From NCBI GenBank assembly GCA_013397935.1, contig VZRN01004719.1, positions 397,569 through 461,568 of the forward strand: a stretch of 64,000 nucleotides of DNA. The letters are read 5' to 3'. Below, one piece after another: positions 1 through 11,376 of the stretch. The DNA is from Dasyornis broadbenti. Its lineage: Eukaryota; Chordata; Aves; Passeriformes; Dasyornithidae. The translations under genes and the position numbers were made by a program. The notes below the pieces were generated by a model. The model searched no databases. It saw nothing but the letters and a program-made list of their open reading frames with translations, and had not been told where the DNA came from. How positions within the stretch are numbered: the stretch's first letter is position 1; every line of letters begins with the position of its first letter.

Positions 1-1559
1 CTGTGGTTATATTTCTGTAAGTGTTATGAAAACAGGCAGATGAGTAAAGACTGCACCCTGACAGAGAATTTACAGTGTTTGGGTAGAGACAGACAATTGC
101 AAGATGAGTTCATGTTGGAACTAATTTAAAATTGTCACAAGAAACTGTCATTAGTGCTGAAGATTAGTGCAAAATTTCATGTTCCTGCTTGCTTTTTAAA
201 ATTGAGAGGTACATCTCAGCTTTGAAGCCTAGAAACTTTCAAACTTGTTCTTTAAATTACTTGAGTCATATTTGTGATGTATTTTTGAGAAGGAAAAGAG
301 AAAGGAAATTGCACTATGGATTTTTGTTGTTTTTTTTTTTTTTTTTCTACACTCTGTACATATTTTACTGCTAATATAGGTGTGTGAAAGGAAAGTCTTC
401 ACCAAGAAAGAAGCTTTAGGGGAGTATGACTTCTGCTTTACTGATTTCCTCAGCTGAATTTGGACACAGTAAAGAGTCCATTGGGTCTTGCATTTACACC
501 TACAGGCATTTTAACCACATTAGTATTCTCTATAACAGAACATCATAGCAGATAATTTTCATTTTTCATGGAAAAAATAATGAAAAAATGACCAACAGAT
601 TCTAGGAGAAGATTGAAATTTCAGTTGGATATTAGCAGACAGAGGATACTCCCCCAGGAAAGCTGTAGATGCCTGCTTAGATGAGGTAGGGAAAATGATG
701 TGGAAGGAAGGTGAATCCCAGGGTATCTTATCTACTGGTCCCGATAGGCTGGATAGAAACCTCATCTTGGCTGAGTATTTCTGAGTGAGTATGTAAATAC
801 CCATCCTTGTAGCAGGGCGTTTTCGTCTGGGCTGAGAGCATCATTGAGGCTTTGTAATTGGTAAAAGAGATGTTCAGTCAGTGCAAGTTATTCTTTTTGA
901 TGGTTTCTCATTATAATAGAACTTTACAAATTTTTACTGGGGCTCACAGAATAGTTGAGTTTTCGAAATGCCAATTTGCAGTTGATAAAATTACCTAGGA
1001 TCATGCAAAAAATCATGCAGGAAACTTGGAGGTTACTGTATTGTCATACCTGCAGTGTTTACTTACACTGTGTAGTAGAATTAGAGTGTTTTTATGGGGT
1101 GTAAAGTATCGGTTTGGGATAAAATTGTGTTGATGCCTTCACACTTGAAATGGAGAGGAACATCTGAGAAAACAATTTCCATGTGTATTGCTGTATACAC
1201 ATTATATGAACAATAGAAACCTGTTTCCAGAAGACAAACAGGGTTCTTTTAAGTGTAATGTAAGATTAAAGCAGTTTGAGACCTGTTCAGATAAACAGAA
1301 TTTAAAATTTCATCCTGTTTTTATGGAAATCAGTACCTCATATCTGTGTCTGGGTGAGGTTGAAATCTCAACTTCGACATCTAGATTTTTTTTTTGTGCT
1401 TTAAATGAAATTGTAAATTTTTCAAAGCTGTGACAGAAAGATGAGCACAATAAAATAGGCCTTAGTCTGGAGCCGAGCTCAGGGGGCCCGTGGTTTCTTT
1501 TAGCTCTCAGTGCAAGTCTTGTGTTTGTGTTCAAAATCACTTTACTTGTTGCAAACAAA

Positions 1560-1590
1560 CAAAAACCCCCATACCCAGTAGGGGTTTTTG
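1560..1590. repeat. Perfect 10-bp inverted repeat (hairpin)
   Basis: The arm CAAAAACCCC at 1560-1569 is exactly complementary to GGGGTTTTTG at 1581-1590, with an 11-base loop. It is too short to be a mobile element end by itself, and no longer flanking symmetry is visible. Confidence 0.6.
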
Positions 1591-4500
1591 TCTGTCTTGC
1601 ATTGCTAGGATTAATCTCATTTTTGTGAGAGGAAGTTTTCCATCTCTTACTTTGCAGCTTTAGAATTTTACATTCTATAGATTTTTGTTGCTATGTCACT
1701 AACTGTTACTTTTTTGTCGAAAAAGTCTCACCTGTTTTGCAGAAGCAAATATGGAAGGTTTGACAAAGTTTAGTGTACTTGAAAAATTATTTTGTAAAAA
1801 CCTTTTTTTCAGCCTTTAACTTCAGTTTGGACAATAGACTTGTTGATCAGAACTGAATAGTGTGAACTTCGTTTGCAAATCTGCAGCTCTTTAAAGAGTT
1901 TTTACATTTGCAAGAAAAAAATCATAATTAAATCAAATGTTGTCTTTGATTTTGAACAAACTGAAGACTTAATTCAACCAATATAACTTTTAACTTCAGA
2001 AACTGCTTATTTCTTGCTTTCACAGCACAGTTAAAAGAAAACTTTGTGATATAGCAGCTGTTTTGTGGTTGTAATCATTTCCCCTTTAACTTACAAATTC
2101 TCTTCAAGCTTGTGAAATTATAATGCACATAGATCAATACTCTGGAGTTCTTTGGGCTGGATTGATTTCTTTCTCATGAGATTTACATTCCACTTGTTAT
2201 CAAAAACCACTTTGTCCCTATGAAAATGGTGCCATTGAATGGCATTTCCATATGAAGTGAAGGGGATATCAAATACTCGGATTAATTTGGGCTCTAAGAT
2301 GGCCTGTACGCTTTCAATTAATCTGCAACGCATTTGTTATGCAGAAGCATGGGAAAATGCTGATCTTTTGAGAATGACATGACCACTGTGTTGCTTTTGG
2401 CCTGATTACTGAAGCTACCTGTTGAGTACAATAATTACAGTATGTTTTCTTTGCAGAACTAGTTTCTGCTACTTAAAACCTAATAAGGAAAAGCTGACCC
2501 TTGCAGACAATATAGAGCTTTTATATTATCTTTCCATTGTGATGAAAATGCTGTTTTGTGAAAGATACTGGCAGTTAAGCTTGTAGGATAAAAGTAATGA
2601 AAAGAGAAAATAAAAAAAGCCTTTATTATTAGAGCTGCAGAGTCAGTTGAGACTTTTACTTTAGCTTTTGACTTGTAGAGATACGCTCTATTTATTAAAA
2701 AGTTAAGGGTTCTTATTTAACAATTACTCCAGGTTTTGGTTTGTTGGTGGGGAGTTTTTTTGGTTGGTGGGGTTTTGTTGTGGTCGGTTTTTTTAATTTA
2801 AATATGGTATTGATTACTAATATGAAGACTGTGGTTATTCTTCATTCACATTTTAAAAATACTTTAGGAAGCAGTAAAAAGCTATTAGTAAAAAGCTATT
2901 TAATAGATATGCCTGGAAGTTATTTTATAAATTACGTTATTTCTCATAGATGCAGTCTATTATATTCATATAGACAATACAGCTTATAACTAGCTTAAAG
3001 AAAAGACTTTCTGTGCATGTATTGAATTTTCTAGGCATTTGAAATACAAACTTAAATCAGTAAACAAGGATGCACTTTGTATTTATTTTACTGCTGAATC
3101 CCTAGCATAATATGTGCTTTTATATAAGAGTTCAGAAAAATCTGAAGTGTGTCTCAATCATGCTACATCTTACATTATGTTTCTAGGCTGGAAGCTTTTG
3201 AAGCTTGGAGAATGCTACTCTAGTTTATCATACAAATTTACTGGGTAAAGAAAGCCCATGAAAGGGTCTATACCCTTGCTCAAAAATATTTTTATATTGG
3301 GGAATGTTAATTTGAGAACAGATTAGAAATATGTTGGATGTTGATAATCTGAGTTACAAAAATATTGGGTAGACTTTACTGATGTTAAAAATTTTAATTA
3401 ATGTAAATTCTTCAGGATTTCTGAGGCCAGCATGTCCACCTTGTATCCTTTCTGTGATAAAGCAGCAATTGCTCCTGAGGCTGTAAATAGCAGAATCTAA
3501 CTGATTTCTACTTTTATGCTAGTAAAGCTCATCTGAACCATGACAATACTGATTTGGGCATAACCTGTAATATTTTAATCATTGGTGACTTTCCCGCATC
3601 TGAGAACTTGAGATTTGTTAGCTCTGTGTCAGTCAAATCCCTTTTATCAAAGGTATCGCAGTTGTTTCCCAGTCAGACGTCACTCTTGTGTTTGTACTTT
3701 CTGGCATTGCTAAACTAATGGTCATGATGGTAGATATGCTGATCTGTAGCACAAAAAGTAGTTTCAAGGAGCGGAGACTCCATGGCAAGGAAGGCAGCAT
3801 AATTATGTTGCTTTAGATGAATGTTTCATTTTAGCGATAGAGAAGTCCTTAGTGTCCGAGGAAATGATTCTACAAAAGAGACTGTGCCTAATCAAATATT
3901 CAGTCTGTTTACAGTTCAAATTCAAAAACTGATTAAACAATGCATGATTTCAAAGATTGTCAGGGAATTTCTGTCTACGGGATTGTGGACAGGGCTGTCA
4001 TGCTTAGCTCACTTTCTCCAGGAAAAAATTATTTACCTTGGGACTTTTTTTCTACAGATCTGTCTTTACTCTTCTCACTATATAACTAAGCTGTCTCTTC
4101 TATGTATCCACACCCTTGCCCTGGAAACTAACAAGTTTAAAGCTTTAATGCTGTGAGCAGTTTTATCAAATAAAAATCCAAGTTGACACTGAGTGGAATC
4201 ATTCTGCCTTCTGCTGCAAATACATAACCTGCATTGTTTCAACTGTTTTTACAGTTTTTTAGATTTTTAAAGATTGGGGATGGATATAACTAAAAATATC
4301 TCCTTTTATTCTGCATTAATTTACAACTGGATCGATTTGCAGGCCTGGTTTTCCCATGCAGTTGCATGAGTATTTGTGCCAGCACAAGGGAAAGAACACG
4401 AATCCACACCTTTGTTATGGGGGGAGGGAGGTACTGGACATTTTGGCAGCAGCAGGATCTGTTCACAGCCATTAAACTGACTGTGGAACCATGACATAGA

Positions 4501-5064
4501 AAGACTGCTGTTCATTTTGTTTTAAAGACAAACTTATATAATGATATTTCTGATTTGTGTGTTACTGAATAACAGAGCTGAATTTTGAAAGTTGAATTAA
4601 CATGGTTACAATTTTTGTGATCATTCTTTGTCGCTCTTTTAAAGTGATTGGAAAAAGTTGATGAATGGACTCCTATTTGTAACAAAAACAAAATGCCTGT
4701 TTACGTAGGATGAAACCACATTGATGTCTATCCCATAGTGAAAATTTTGGGGAGAAAATCTTAAGAATCCAGCATTTAAAACGGAATTATTTTAAAGGTC
4801 AGCTTGTGAGTATTGATGTAGTGGTATTTCCATAACAAAGTTATTGTTGCTTTGAGTGATTTTACCACTGCATAACTTCTAATTTTCTTTAAAAAGAACC
4901 AACAACTTTAAATTCCGTTCTTTGGCAAAATTACTTTGTAATAAGTATGGGATAAGGTAGACTACATACAAGAACACTTTAATTGGGATTGTGCAATATA
5001 AGCTAACTATCAACATTCCTTCCCTGCAGTGTGTTCCACGATTTTGTAATTTTGAATAAACAGA

Positions 5065-5840
5065 CTATGAAAGGACCTTGAGAGGTTTCCAGTCAATTCC
5101 TCGCCTGCATACAATGAATTATATCTATTGGTGATGTCTGATCTAACCACATCTTAGACACCTGCAGCAATTCCAGCCTCCCTGTCTCCTCCACCTGTCA
5201 TTAACAGAGTTTACTCGATATCTGTCCACATTGTGACCACCCTGCTTATTGATTTGCCACAGTTGAAGGTCTGTCATTACGTAATAATGGTGGACCTAGA
5301 GAATAATTCTCCCTTTCTCCTTTGCAGCTGGTTCTTACATACTTTAAACCATATTAGGTCCACACTCAGTGGTTCACACTTCTGTGAACACCTCTGTTTC
5401 TTCTGGTATCTGGTAGTCAGCCTGCCCTGTTTTCTAGACCTATAATTGTTTCCTTGCTCTTGTGTGTGGTCTCTGTTTTCCCAATAGGCCTGTTTGTTGA
5501 AATTTGGTATTCAGAATGGTCCTATAAGCCAATTGAGATCATGCTAGCACTGGATTGAGAGAAAGGATTACATTCATGACTTGCTACAAGTATGCTTATC
5601 CACACTGAACACATATGTGCCTTTTTTTGCACATGTATTGCAATATCATACAGTAACTGAGCTGCCTCCTGGTTTTTGAGCATTTCCTGGTTCTGTATTT
5701 GTGTAGCTGATTGTTTCTCTGTAAACTGTGTTGCACTTGTACCTGTTCCACTGCATTCTATGTCTTTCAGGCAGTTTTTCTAATCTCATAAAACAGCCTT
5801 GAATTCTCATCTGCTCTTTGCATATACTGCTCTCTCTTCT
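5065..5840 (-). mobile_element. Old, degraded CR1-family LINE fragment
   Basis: Read on the minus strand this is the 3' part of a chicken-repeat-1 type LINE. The + strand shows, in the right order, the GAAAGGACCTTGAGAGG 3'-end motif, then CATCTTAGACACCTGCAGCAATTCC, CTCCTTTGCAG, TTTTCTAGACC with TTGCTCTTG, and ATTCAGAATGGTCC. The GTTGCACTTGTACCTGTTCCA section follows, all at the spacing expected of an inverted CR1. Many substitutions and small indels show that it is much older than the other copies, and no reading frame survives. An ancient CR1 or L3-like subfamily is possible. The 5' end is truncated and the boundaries are approximate. Confidence 0.7.
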
Positions 5841-6040
5841 AGTCTTTTTGTGGTCTGAAAAAGAAAATATTCAATAGTTAATTACACAGTAAGTTCTAAA
5901 TAAAGCTGTACAGACCTTCACTGAATTTACTTTGGTTTTATGTAAGCTACTCTGCAATTATGATTTTTCCAACTGTATCCGTTCCAAGAATATTTTCCTT
6001 TTCTTATGATAAATGTCTTGAGAGTTAAATTTTATTAGAG

Positions 6041-6158
6041 ACATAGAATTATAGAATGATTTGGGTTGAAAGGGACCTTTAAAGATCATCTAATCCAGCC
6101 TCCCTGGCATGGGCAGAAACATTTTTCACTAGATAAGGGTGCTCAAAGCCCCAGGAGT
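6041..6158 (-). mobile_element. CR1 LINE, short 5'-truncated 3' end
   Basis: The + strand begins with a degenerate octamer-type tail (ATAGAATTATAGAATGAT), continues with TTGGGTTGAAAGGGACC and AAAGATCATCTAATCCAG, and then GGCATGGGCAG and TGCTCAAAGCCCC. This is the reverse complement of the conserved avian CR1 3' end. Only about 120 bases are present, so this is a dead, strongly 5'-truncated insertion in the intron, antisense to ATP9B. Confidence 0.9.
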
Positions 6159-7658
6159 CAATAGAGGACATGTACTCTCAAGCAGTAGTGCAAATGGTTT
6201 TTCTCAGAGTAAAATTAGTTCCATTTTAGAGATTGTTCTTAACATGTTACTGTTGGTTATGGCTTCTGTTTTCTTACAGGTGTGTACATATACATATGAA
6301 TGGGTTGACGATACAGAATTAATCCAGTAAACAGTGCTGAGGTGATTGGATTGTAAATGTGCCTCTTGTTCTCAGCTGAATTGTTTCTGTTCGTTTGAAT
6401 AAAATTTGTAAGGGTTTCCTAATGGTTGTTTTCTTTCTGCTGCATCAAAAATATTGCCAATTCAAAAACCTCACTAGAAATTGTTTCTCATTTCAACTTC
6501 TTCAGCTGATGTAGCTGAAATCTGCTGTTATCAGCTCAGTCAACTGCAGTAGGTGAAAAACACGGGAGGCCTTTCTGCTCAGTGGTCCTGATTCACTAAA
6601 CCAAGACTCCTAACATGATTGAGGCACCTCTTCACTGTATTAACAAATAAATACAGATAAATTCTCCTTTAATGTATGGTGTTGTAAACCAAGTATATGC
6701 TGTGTACAGCAAACCCACTTTTCTTTGCAAATGATCTCTGGATAGTCTTTCTGCCTCTGTGAATAGTACTAGCAAGTCTTAAGATGATTACATTATGTGA
6801 GTTGAATCACATCCATGTTAGTTCCTTGTTTTATGGCTGTTGGTAAAGAGCCTCAGAGACATCATTCTGTTTGCCAGCCTTTTGTTCCTCCTTGTTATGA
6901 TATCATCCCATCATTCCTGTATCCTTGACCAAAATGCAGTTGTTTAAAGGTTGCTGTGAGCTCTTCTCTATCTCACTGTTTATGATTTAAACTTTTTCAG
7001 AAGATTTGTAAGCTGGTTGGGCAAAAATGCTGTTCCTTTCTTCTGTAAACTGAAGTCCTCCCATTGCAGATCGTTGTGCAATCTGCATTTACATAGTGGT
7101 TTTGTTTTGAATGGTTATTTTTCTGGTTTTATTTGGCTGGTTTTTTCCTGTTCTTTAAAATATTTGACAGTGTGGCATTAGTGGTATGGAGGAAACTGAA
7201 GATTTGCAAATTATGTGGTAATTTTATCCAAAGCTGCTGAAATCTTTTGAACTGTGTCAGACAGAAGCCTTATTTCCTCTTCAGTCATTAGCATAATCTG
7301 AATGTTAATAATATGAGATAAAGAGTTTAGCCAAAGGACTGTAAGGTATGATGCAGTCTTACTAAGTAGAATTTTTTGAATCTGTGTCAGGGTAAGGTAT
7401 AGTGAAACTTGTCATTATCATGTTAGGATTTTCTGTAAAGAATGTGCAGGTGGTTATGTATGTGTATGTCTGAATAAGTTGAGTACTGTGTAATTGCCCT
7501 AAATATTAGAAGTTAACAACATACTTGCTTATTTAGATGTGGCAACCATTTTTAAGCCTGTTTCTCATAGATATTTTCCTTTAGGGGTTCCAGGTTTGGA
7601 AACGGTGATCTCATAGCACATTTCTAGTTTTAAAAGAAACAATTGTCTTTCTTTTCAG

Positions 7659-7809
7659 TTGTTCTGATTGGCTTATAAATATTTGTCGAAGAAAGAAAGA
7701 CCTGAAGGCTCGCACAGTGTGGCTTGGGTGTCCTGAAAAGTGTGAAGAAAAATACCCCAAAAATGCCATAAAAAATCAAAAGTACAACATCTTCACCTTT
7801 ATACCTGGG
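7659..7809 (+). CDS. ATP9B: ATP9B coding exon: cytosolic segment before TM1
   Basis: This 151-nt exon starts with the last base of a split codon and then codes for 50 residues. The acceptor is TTTTCAG and the donor is GTAAGG, falling after a complete glycine codon. The peptide runs from CSDWLINICRRKKDLKA through RTVWLGCPEKCEEKYPKN to NQKYNIFTFIPG. It is the cytosolic N-terminal segment of a P4-ATPase, ending with the conserved NQKYN..TF.P motif just before the first membrane helix. The basic RRKK cluster and the paired cysteines of GCPEKC match ATP9B rather than ATP9A, which has HPEK there as I recall it. The exon boundary agrees with the next exon, which starts VLYEQF in phase 0. Confidence 0.96.
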
Positions 7810-10800
7810 GTAAGGCTACTAAACACTTTCTGTTGTTGGGCTGACTGTATGTTCTCTGGTGCTTTTTAATTATTCTGTGAAAAGATAATTTAATTTCCCA
7901 GATTCTTCTTTTTCTTTTTATATTTATCTTAATATCTTGAACGAACATTGGCAGTTGAGAGCAAGGTTGCATTTTTAGTAAGCTGTTTTGTTTTCAAAGG
8001 GTTATTTACTAAATTGCAGTCTGTATGATTGAGTGGTTGGAATTAAGTGAAGCTTTTGAAATTTGAGATAGGTTTCTTTGCACTTTTCTATTCATAATTA
8101 GAAATTTGTAATCCTTTTTAAAAAAGAAGTACTTCTGCAATCAAAGGACTAACTTCAATTGAGAAGTAAATAGTTGAAAATTACAATTTATTCCCATGGA
8201 TATTTTCTCATACTCCTTACCATTGAAAGCAGACTAAATAATGAATTCTGAAATTGACAACTCCTTAAAGGACAAAAACAACTAACATCTTCAATTTGTA
8301 TCACAAGTAGGCCTAGTTTAGTACTTTTCAAAGTTGACTTTGTTATTGCAGTTTTTTTGCAGATCTTTTTGGCTTTGAATGCAATTCTTCAGGAAACACT
8401 TTTGTTGTGGCAAGGTTTCTTTGTCACTTTTTCCTAAGAAGCCATATTATGCTTTAATTTCAATTTTTTGCTTGTAATACACAGCGTATATGAAGACAAA
8501 GGAGACATTACAGTTTTATCTAGGTCATACTTTTTAAAAAAATGTTGTTATTACAATGAAATTTTGCAAAAGAGAAACAACTTCTTAAATTCAGTAGTTA
8601 AAACCTAAAAACATATCCTACTGTGATATTATAGATTTTACTATTACACTTTTATTCATATTTTTACTAATACTATCCAAGAGTCCTGTGTCCCATTACA
8701 AAAACAGAATGTCTTGTCTTTTTGAATACAGAAATGCTTTGTCTTAAATTTTTTATTTAAGTGATCCTGCCGGTTTATAAGAGTATTGATTCTATTCTTC
8801 TGGCCTCTTTGGTCCTATGATTGGCAGATGTTTTCTAATACATTTCCGTATTAAAACAACAAAAAAAACTAATGGTCTTGTAATTAAGACCGATCTCCTG
8901 TCAGGAAAAGAAAATGGTTTTTATCACATGTGGATAAAATATTCCCATCATTATTGCACAAAGTAAATGTTTTGTTCCACAGTTTAAATTATTAAATACA
9001 CTGAAATTGGTTAAGCCACATATGCTTTCCTAAAGGTCACAAAATTCATTAAGCATATAGTAAGCCATTGATTATTGCAACTAGAAATCTGCAGTGGAGA
9101 TTGCAAATCCCGAACCAGATTCATGTTTCCTATAGGGATCAGCCGTAGTTTGCGATTCCCTATTGTGAGAGAGATTGTTTGTTCTTTTTTTGATCTTTTA
9201 AGGATCTTGGTTTTACCCAATAGGCCAAATCAGATTTTTAATTTGTTGCTAGTATTTGAAAACTCAGTAGTAATTTCAAAATTAAGTGAGGTACTAAACA
9301 TAAAGCCCAAAAGTTTGGGAAAATGAAATGTTTTCAAAATTTAATTTTAGATGTCAATTAAGATTTTTCTTTGATTAGATTATTATGTAGCAGTCTTTTT
9401 TTATGCTGCTTTGCTAGAAGTAATTTGTAGGGAACATAATTGTATTGGTTCCGAACCAATAAATATAACTAAGTCATAAATATTGACTCCAGTGATCTAC
9501 TCTGGTTGAAATTTTCATTATGTGAAATTTTTTGTTTTGTTGTATGGGTTTTTTTAACACTGAAGCTGGCGATGGATAATATTCAAAGGTTTCATATCCA
9601 AATACAAACTTAAAATAATACTTAGATTAACAGAATTTTACTTGCTGTCTAAAAGAGCTGTAACATTTCCAAAACGTCACCTACTTTCTGAGCAGTTATA
9701 TAAAATACTATCTGCTTCTCCCTTTATACCAGTCTGTTCAATTTCCATTTACAATTTCATATACATCTTCATACAGCTGCTTAGGAATTTTCTGTGAGTT
9801 TCCATAAAACATATCTTCTGTGATGGGCAGATTTTGAAGATACCTCTCCTGAACTTCAAGGTGGTAGTTTTATTAGTTTTATGTAGCTGGAGACTTTTCA
9901 ATTTGTTTAACTGGACTGAAGTGCTTAACTTTGTGTTAAATAAACTGCCAGTGGTCTGCCAGGATTAAAAAGATTCATAGGAAGGTGCTTTTTAACTTCT
10001 ACCTTCTCCTGCAAGATCTGCATCTCCCAAAGTACTCTGTGGAATTTTCTTTGACCTAGAGTATTAAGTTTTTTATAAACAGTTAAACATACAGCTAGAA
10101 ATGAGTGTATAAACTTCATCCAGATCAACATAAGGTACAGGTTCAGCCTGAAATAGTTTCATTTTGGAAGAAGGCTCTGACCTTTCCTACAACTTCAGAT
10201 TTGACATTTTTACCTTTACAGTTTTATTGGTGAGTCGTGAAATAGCATTCCATGCACTTGGAAAAAATCTATGCTTGGAGGCTTTTTAGGTAGTCTCTAA
10301 CTGAACTGGCAATTTTGAAGTACCACTACTTTGTTGTGTCTGTCAGAAAGACATTTTGAAATTACCTTGCCTGAATATTTTTCTCTAGCACATAGGTTTT
10401 TACATAATTAAGTAATAATGTTGGACTGGTAAGAGCAATAAACATGAGTCAAATAACTTTGATTTTTATGCAGAATTCATTGTAATATTAACTGAATTGC
10501 GAGATTAAAAGATGGAGACAATCTTTAAATGTGGCTTTTTGATCTATTTTGAATGTTTTATCTTTGAAATAATTGGTTATTCTTTTTCTCAAGTCTCAGT
10601 GTTTCAAGTTCAGTAACCACTTCACTTAATACTGCTGGAGGTGCCATGTTACCCTGGCTTACTGAAGAAATATGTGAAGTCTTTGAAGATTATTCATTTT
10701 ATAGTATTTTGAATGTTCTTAGCATTGTAATTATGACCAAAGCAATCTTGAGAACATGCGCTTGTTGAAGTGGTGCTTTTAATTACCAAAGGAATCTCTG

Positions 10801-11262
10801 CATCTGTCATTGCTTTGGAATATGGGACAATGTATTCTGTGATAAGTTTACTGTGGCTGTACTTAAAAGTTGGATAATTAGCTTTGAGTTTAGACCAAAC
10901 CTTTGATTTATTAATAAGTATAGCTTAGTACCTATATTTAAATCTTTGCAGAGTGATCTTGATACATATTCCAGTTTTCAAAATACTCAGAATTTAGCAA
11001 ATTGCTCTTTCAGAGTGAAAAAAAGGCAATAATATCAAAGGATTTTTCTCAAAATAAGTATCATTATAACATTAAAATAATGTAGTAGTGTATGATGATA
11101 TATAACGTATATAACATATATCTGTGCTATACAAGTACTATAATAGTGCCATATATAATAGTATAACATATACTTTTGTGTCTCCTATCATGAAAAAGTG
11201 TACTTTATGTATATTATGGGTATAAATTTTAAAACATTTGTCTATTTTCTTTTTCATTTTAG
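7810..11262 (+). other. ATP9B: ATP9B intron, 3.45 kb
   Basis: This is unique AT-rich sequence. A small inverted repeat (ATAGGGA/TCCCTAT) lies near 9132-9164, and a strongly AT-rich low-complexity patch with repeated TATA and ATATA words lies near 11085-11175. No exon, LINE or SINE was recognised. The intron ends in a pyrimidine tract and AG at 11261-11262. Confidence 0.7.
11085..11175. repeat. AT-rich low-complexity patch
   Basis: A run of TATATAA, GTATATAAC and ATATATC-like words makes an impure TA-rich stretch about 90 bases ahead of the TM1 exon. It is not a clean microsatellite. Confidence 0.5.
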
Positions 11263-11376
11263 GTTTTATATGAACAGTTCAAGTTTTTCTTGAATCTCTA
11301 TTTTCTCGTCGTGTCCTGCTCACAGTTTGTACCAGCACTGAAAATAGGCTACCTGTACACGTACTGGGCTCCTCTG
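11263..11376 (+). CDS. ATP9B: ATP9B coding exon: TM1 and luminal loop
   Basis: This 114-nt exon (38 codons, phase 0 at both ends) has an acceptor CATTTTAG and a donor GTAAAC. It codes for [20 protein letters not shown], then QFVPALKIG and YLYTYWAPL. The hydrophobic stretch [12 protein letters not shown] is the first transmembrane helix, carrying the NLYFL signature of P4-ATPases. The following residues form the short luminal turn towards TM2. The open frame continues past the donor for another 77 codons, but that part has no family similarity and is taken as intron. Because the exon is symmetric, skipping it would keep frame but remove TM1. Confidence 0.97.

Larger units (their letters stand above)
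1..7658 (+). other. ATP9B: Upstream ATP9B intron (3' part)
   Basis: No coding exon was recognised here. The segment ends with a pyrimidine-rich acceptor (TTTCTTTTCAG) at 7658. It contains a T tract near 331-346, a 10-bp perfect hairpin at 1560-1590, a worn CR1 LINE at 5065-5840 and a short 5'-truncated CR1 at 6041-6158. The exon coding the membrane-distal N terminus should lie upstream. I looked for it here and did not find a convincing match. The rest is AT-rich sequence with stops in all frames and no structure I can name. Confidence 0.8.

Noticed and set aside
1..7658. The preceding ATP9B exon (N-terminal, tryptophan-rich segment)
   Set aside because: I looked for a codon pattern for the expected residues with AG/GT flanks and found none, so that exon is probably upstream of the window.
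9132..9164. ATAGGGA/TCCCTAT inverted repeat as a mobile element end
   Set aside because: Seven base pairs with a 19-base spacer is within chance expectation, and no longer terminal repeats or duplications are seen.
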